Origin: Bacteroidota bacterium
GTDB lineage: Bacteria; Bacteroidota; Bacteroidia; Bacteroidales; VadinHA17
Direction of reading: 5' to 3'
NCBI GenBank assembly: GCA_016868515.1
Contig: VGGM01000003.1
Span: 1 to 15,048, forward strand
DNA: 15,048 nt
Each line of letters begins with the position of its first letter. Within the stretch, counting starts at the first letter, position 1. The notes below the pieces were generated by a model. That model saw only the letters and a program-made list of their open reading frames with translations, was not told the DNA's origin and searched no databases. Position numbers and translations under genes: made by a program. Shown one piece after another: positions 14,137-15,048 of this stretch.

Positions 14137-15009
14137 ATGACGAAATTATATGAAAAACTGATTCACGGACACCATTCATTCAGGGGAATAGCGGCAGGAC
14201 TGGCGAAGGTTAAGACGGTGGCCGGATCATCAGACAGGAAAAGAGCAGCAGCGGGGCTGTTTCCGCATCTCGATTTAACGACCCTCAACAGTACAGATAA
14301 CAGTATTACTGTATCCTCACTTGCCTCGAAGGTAAGGACCTTCGGTTCCTCATTCCCCGGCATGGCAAATGCAGCTGCCGTATGCACATGGCCGAATTAT
14401 GCGGGAACTGTAAGCAGTATTCTGGGTGGAAGTGGTGTCAGGACTGCCGTTGTAGCTGCCGCCTTTCCCTCAGCCCAGTCATTCCGTGAGGTGAAAATCA
14501 TAGAGACGTCGCTTGCCGTACAGAAGGGAGCTGATGAGATTGATATTGTAATGCCGCTCGGATTATTCCTCGAAAAGAAGTACGATATGGTGGCTGCTGA
14601 AATAAGGGAACTTAAGGATGCTGCCGGTAATGCGACCCTAAAGGTTATTATTGAAACGGGGCTCCTTGGTTCCCCGGAAAACATTTACACGGCTTCGATT
14701 ATAGCAATGGATGCCGGCGCCGATTTTATAAAAACCTCTACCGGAAAGTCAGCAGTATCAGCAACACCCGAGGCAGCCTGGGTAATGTGCATGGCAATAG
14801 GTTCCTTTTTCGGGGAGACCGGGATAAGAGTTGGGTTTAAGCCGGCCGGTGGCATTTCAGGCGTTGACGATGCTCTGATATACTATCACATTGTTGGTGA
14901 ATTGCTTGGCAACGAATGGCTTAACCCCGGGCTGTTCCGTATTGGCGCAAGCAGGCTGGCAAACAACATTCTAACCGAGGTTTCGGGAACAACCGTTGAA
15001 TACTTTTAG
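14137..15009 (+). CDS. deoC: Deoxyribose-phosphate aldolase (DeoC)
   Basis: Cleaves 2-deoxyribose 5-phosphate to glyceraldehyde 3-phosphate and acetaldehyde in deoxynucleoside catabolism (cytoplasm). 290 residues against 259 in E. coli; the excess is an N-terminal extension of about 35 residues, and the barrel begins near HLDLTTL (44-50). Catalytic residues are in place: D136 in DEIDIVMP (E. coli D102), the proton-relay K199 in DFIKTSTGK (E. coli K201), and the Schiff-base lysine K169 in LKVIIETG (E. coli K167). VCTWPNY (82-88) and GFKPAGGI (233-240) are typical phosphate and substrate segments. The other deo genes are not in the window. The gene ends 39 bases before the right edge. Confidence 0.96.
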   Translation: MTKLYEKLIHGHHSFRGIAAGLAKVKTVAGSSDRKRAAAGLFPHLDLTTLNSTDNSITVSSLASKVRTFGSSFPGMANAAAVCTWPNYAGTVSSILGGSGVRTAVVAAAFPSAQSFREVKIIETSLAVQKGADEIDIVMPLGLFLEKKYDMVAAEIRELKDAAGNATLKVIIETGLLGSPENIYTASIIAMDAGADFIKTSTGKSAVSATPEAAWVMCMAIGSFFGETGIRVGFKPAGGISGVDDALIYYHIVGELLGNEWLNPGLFRIGASRLANNILTEVSGTTVEYF

Positions 15010-15026
15010 ACAGGCCTGAATGGCAG

Positions 15027-15048
15027 GAGGGGTAACATGGTCCAGTCG
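15027..15048 (+). other. Possible start of the next gene
   Basis: AGGAGGGG followed by ATG at 15037 (M-V-Q-S before the edge) could be the start of a gene downstream of deoC. An ATG at 15020 is also open to the edge. Too little sequence remains to decide. Confidence 0.2.

Noticed and set aside
1..15048. tRNA or rRNA genes, CRISPR arrays, insertion sequences, integration sites
   Set aside because: All gaps are under 200 bases and hold no cloverleaf, spaced repeats, transposase or terminal inverted repeats that I could recognise.

Overview
The window reads as a gene-dense piece of a Bacteroidota chromosome, probably an environmental member of the Bacteroidales or a relative; the exact lineage cannot be read from sequence alone. 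Supporting signs are repeated TAnnTTTG -7 promoter elements in the intergenic gaps, weak or absent Shine-Dalgarno sequences, a Bacteroidota-type Crp/Fnr regulator, and a typical gene mix (secreted BNR propeller protein, M14 peptidase with calcium loops, TldD/TldE pair). No mobile element, CRISPR array, tRNA or rRNA was seen, and no gap exceeds 200 bases.

Layout. 1-793 (minus): 5' two-thirds of a 6-phosphofructokinase with PPi-type active-site residues, running off the left edge. 979-2351 (plus): a two-gene unit encoding a C_GCAxxG_C_C redox-type protein and a TIGR01777 (YfcH-like) NAD-dependent epimerase. 2355-9903 (minus): four genes in one direction, transcribed in the order M14 metallocarboxypeptidase, TldD, TldE/PmbA, BNR propeller protein. 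10000-10695 (minus): Crp/Fnr-family regulator just upstream of that cluster. 10793-11584 (plus): PHP-type histidinol-phosphatase, divergent from the regulator. 11575-12141 (minus): MntP manganese exporter, overlapping the PHP gene tail to tail by 10 bases. 12210-15009 (plus): dtd (D-aminoacyl-tRNA deacylase), a DHA2-type MFS transporter overlapping dtd by 4 bases, then deoC.

The most interesting part is the four-gene minus-strand cluster. The M14 peptidase and the BNR protein carry Sec signal peptides. TldD carries a twin-arginine signal plus a lipobox, while its expected partner TldE has no signal of its own. If TldD and TldE form their usual heterodimer, TldE could be carried through the Tat pore with TldD, giving an envelope-located peptide-processing system next to a carboxypeptidase. 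The carboxypeptidase has unusual residues at two active-site positions. The upstream Crp/Fnr regulator has cysteines recalling FNR and could be co-transcribed with the cluster. The other genes are mostly housekeeping: glycolysis, histidine biosynthesis, metal export, tRNA proofreading and deoxynucleoside catabolism.
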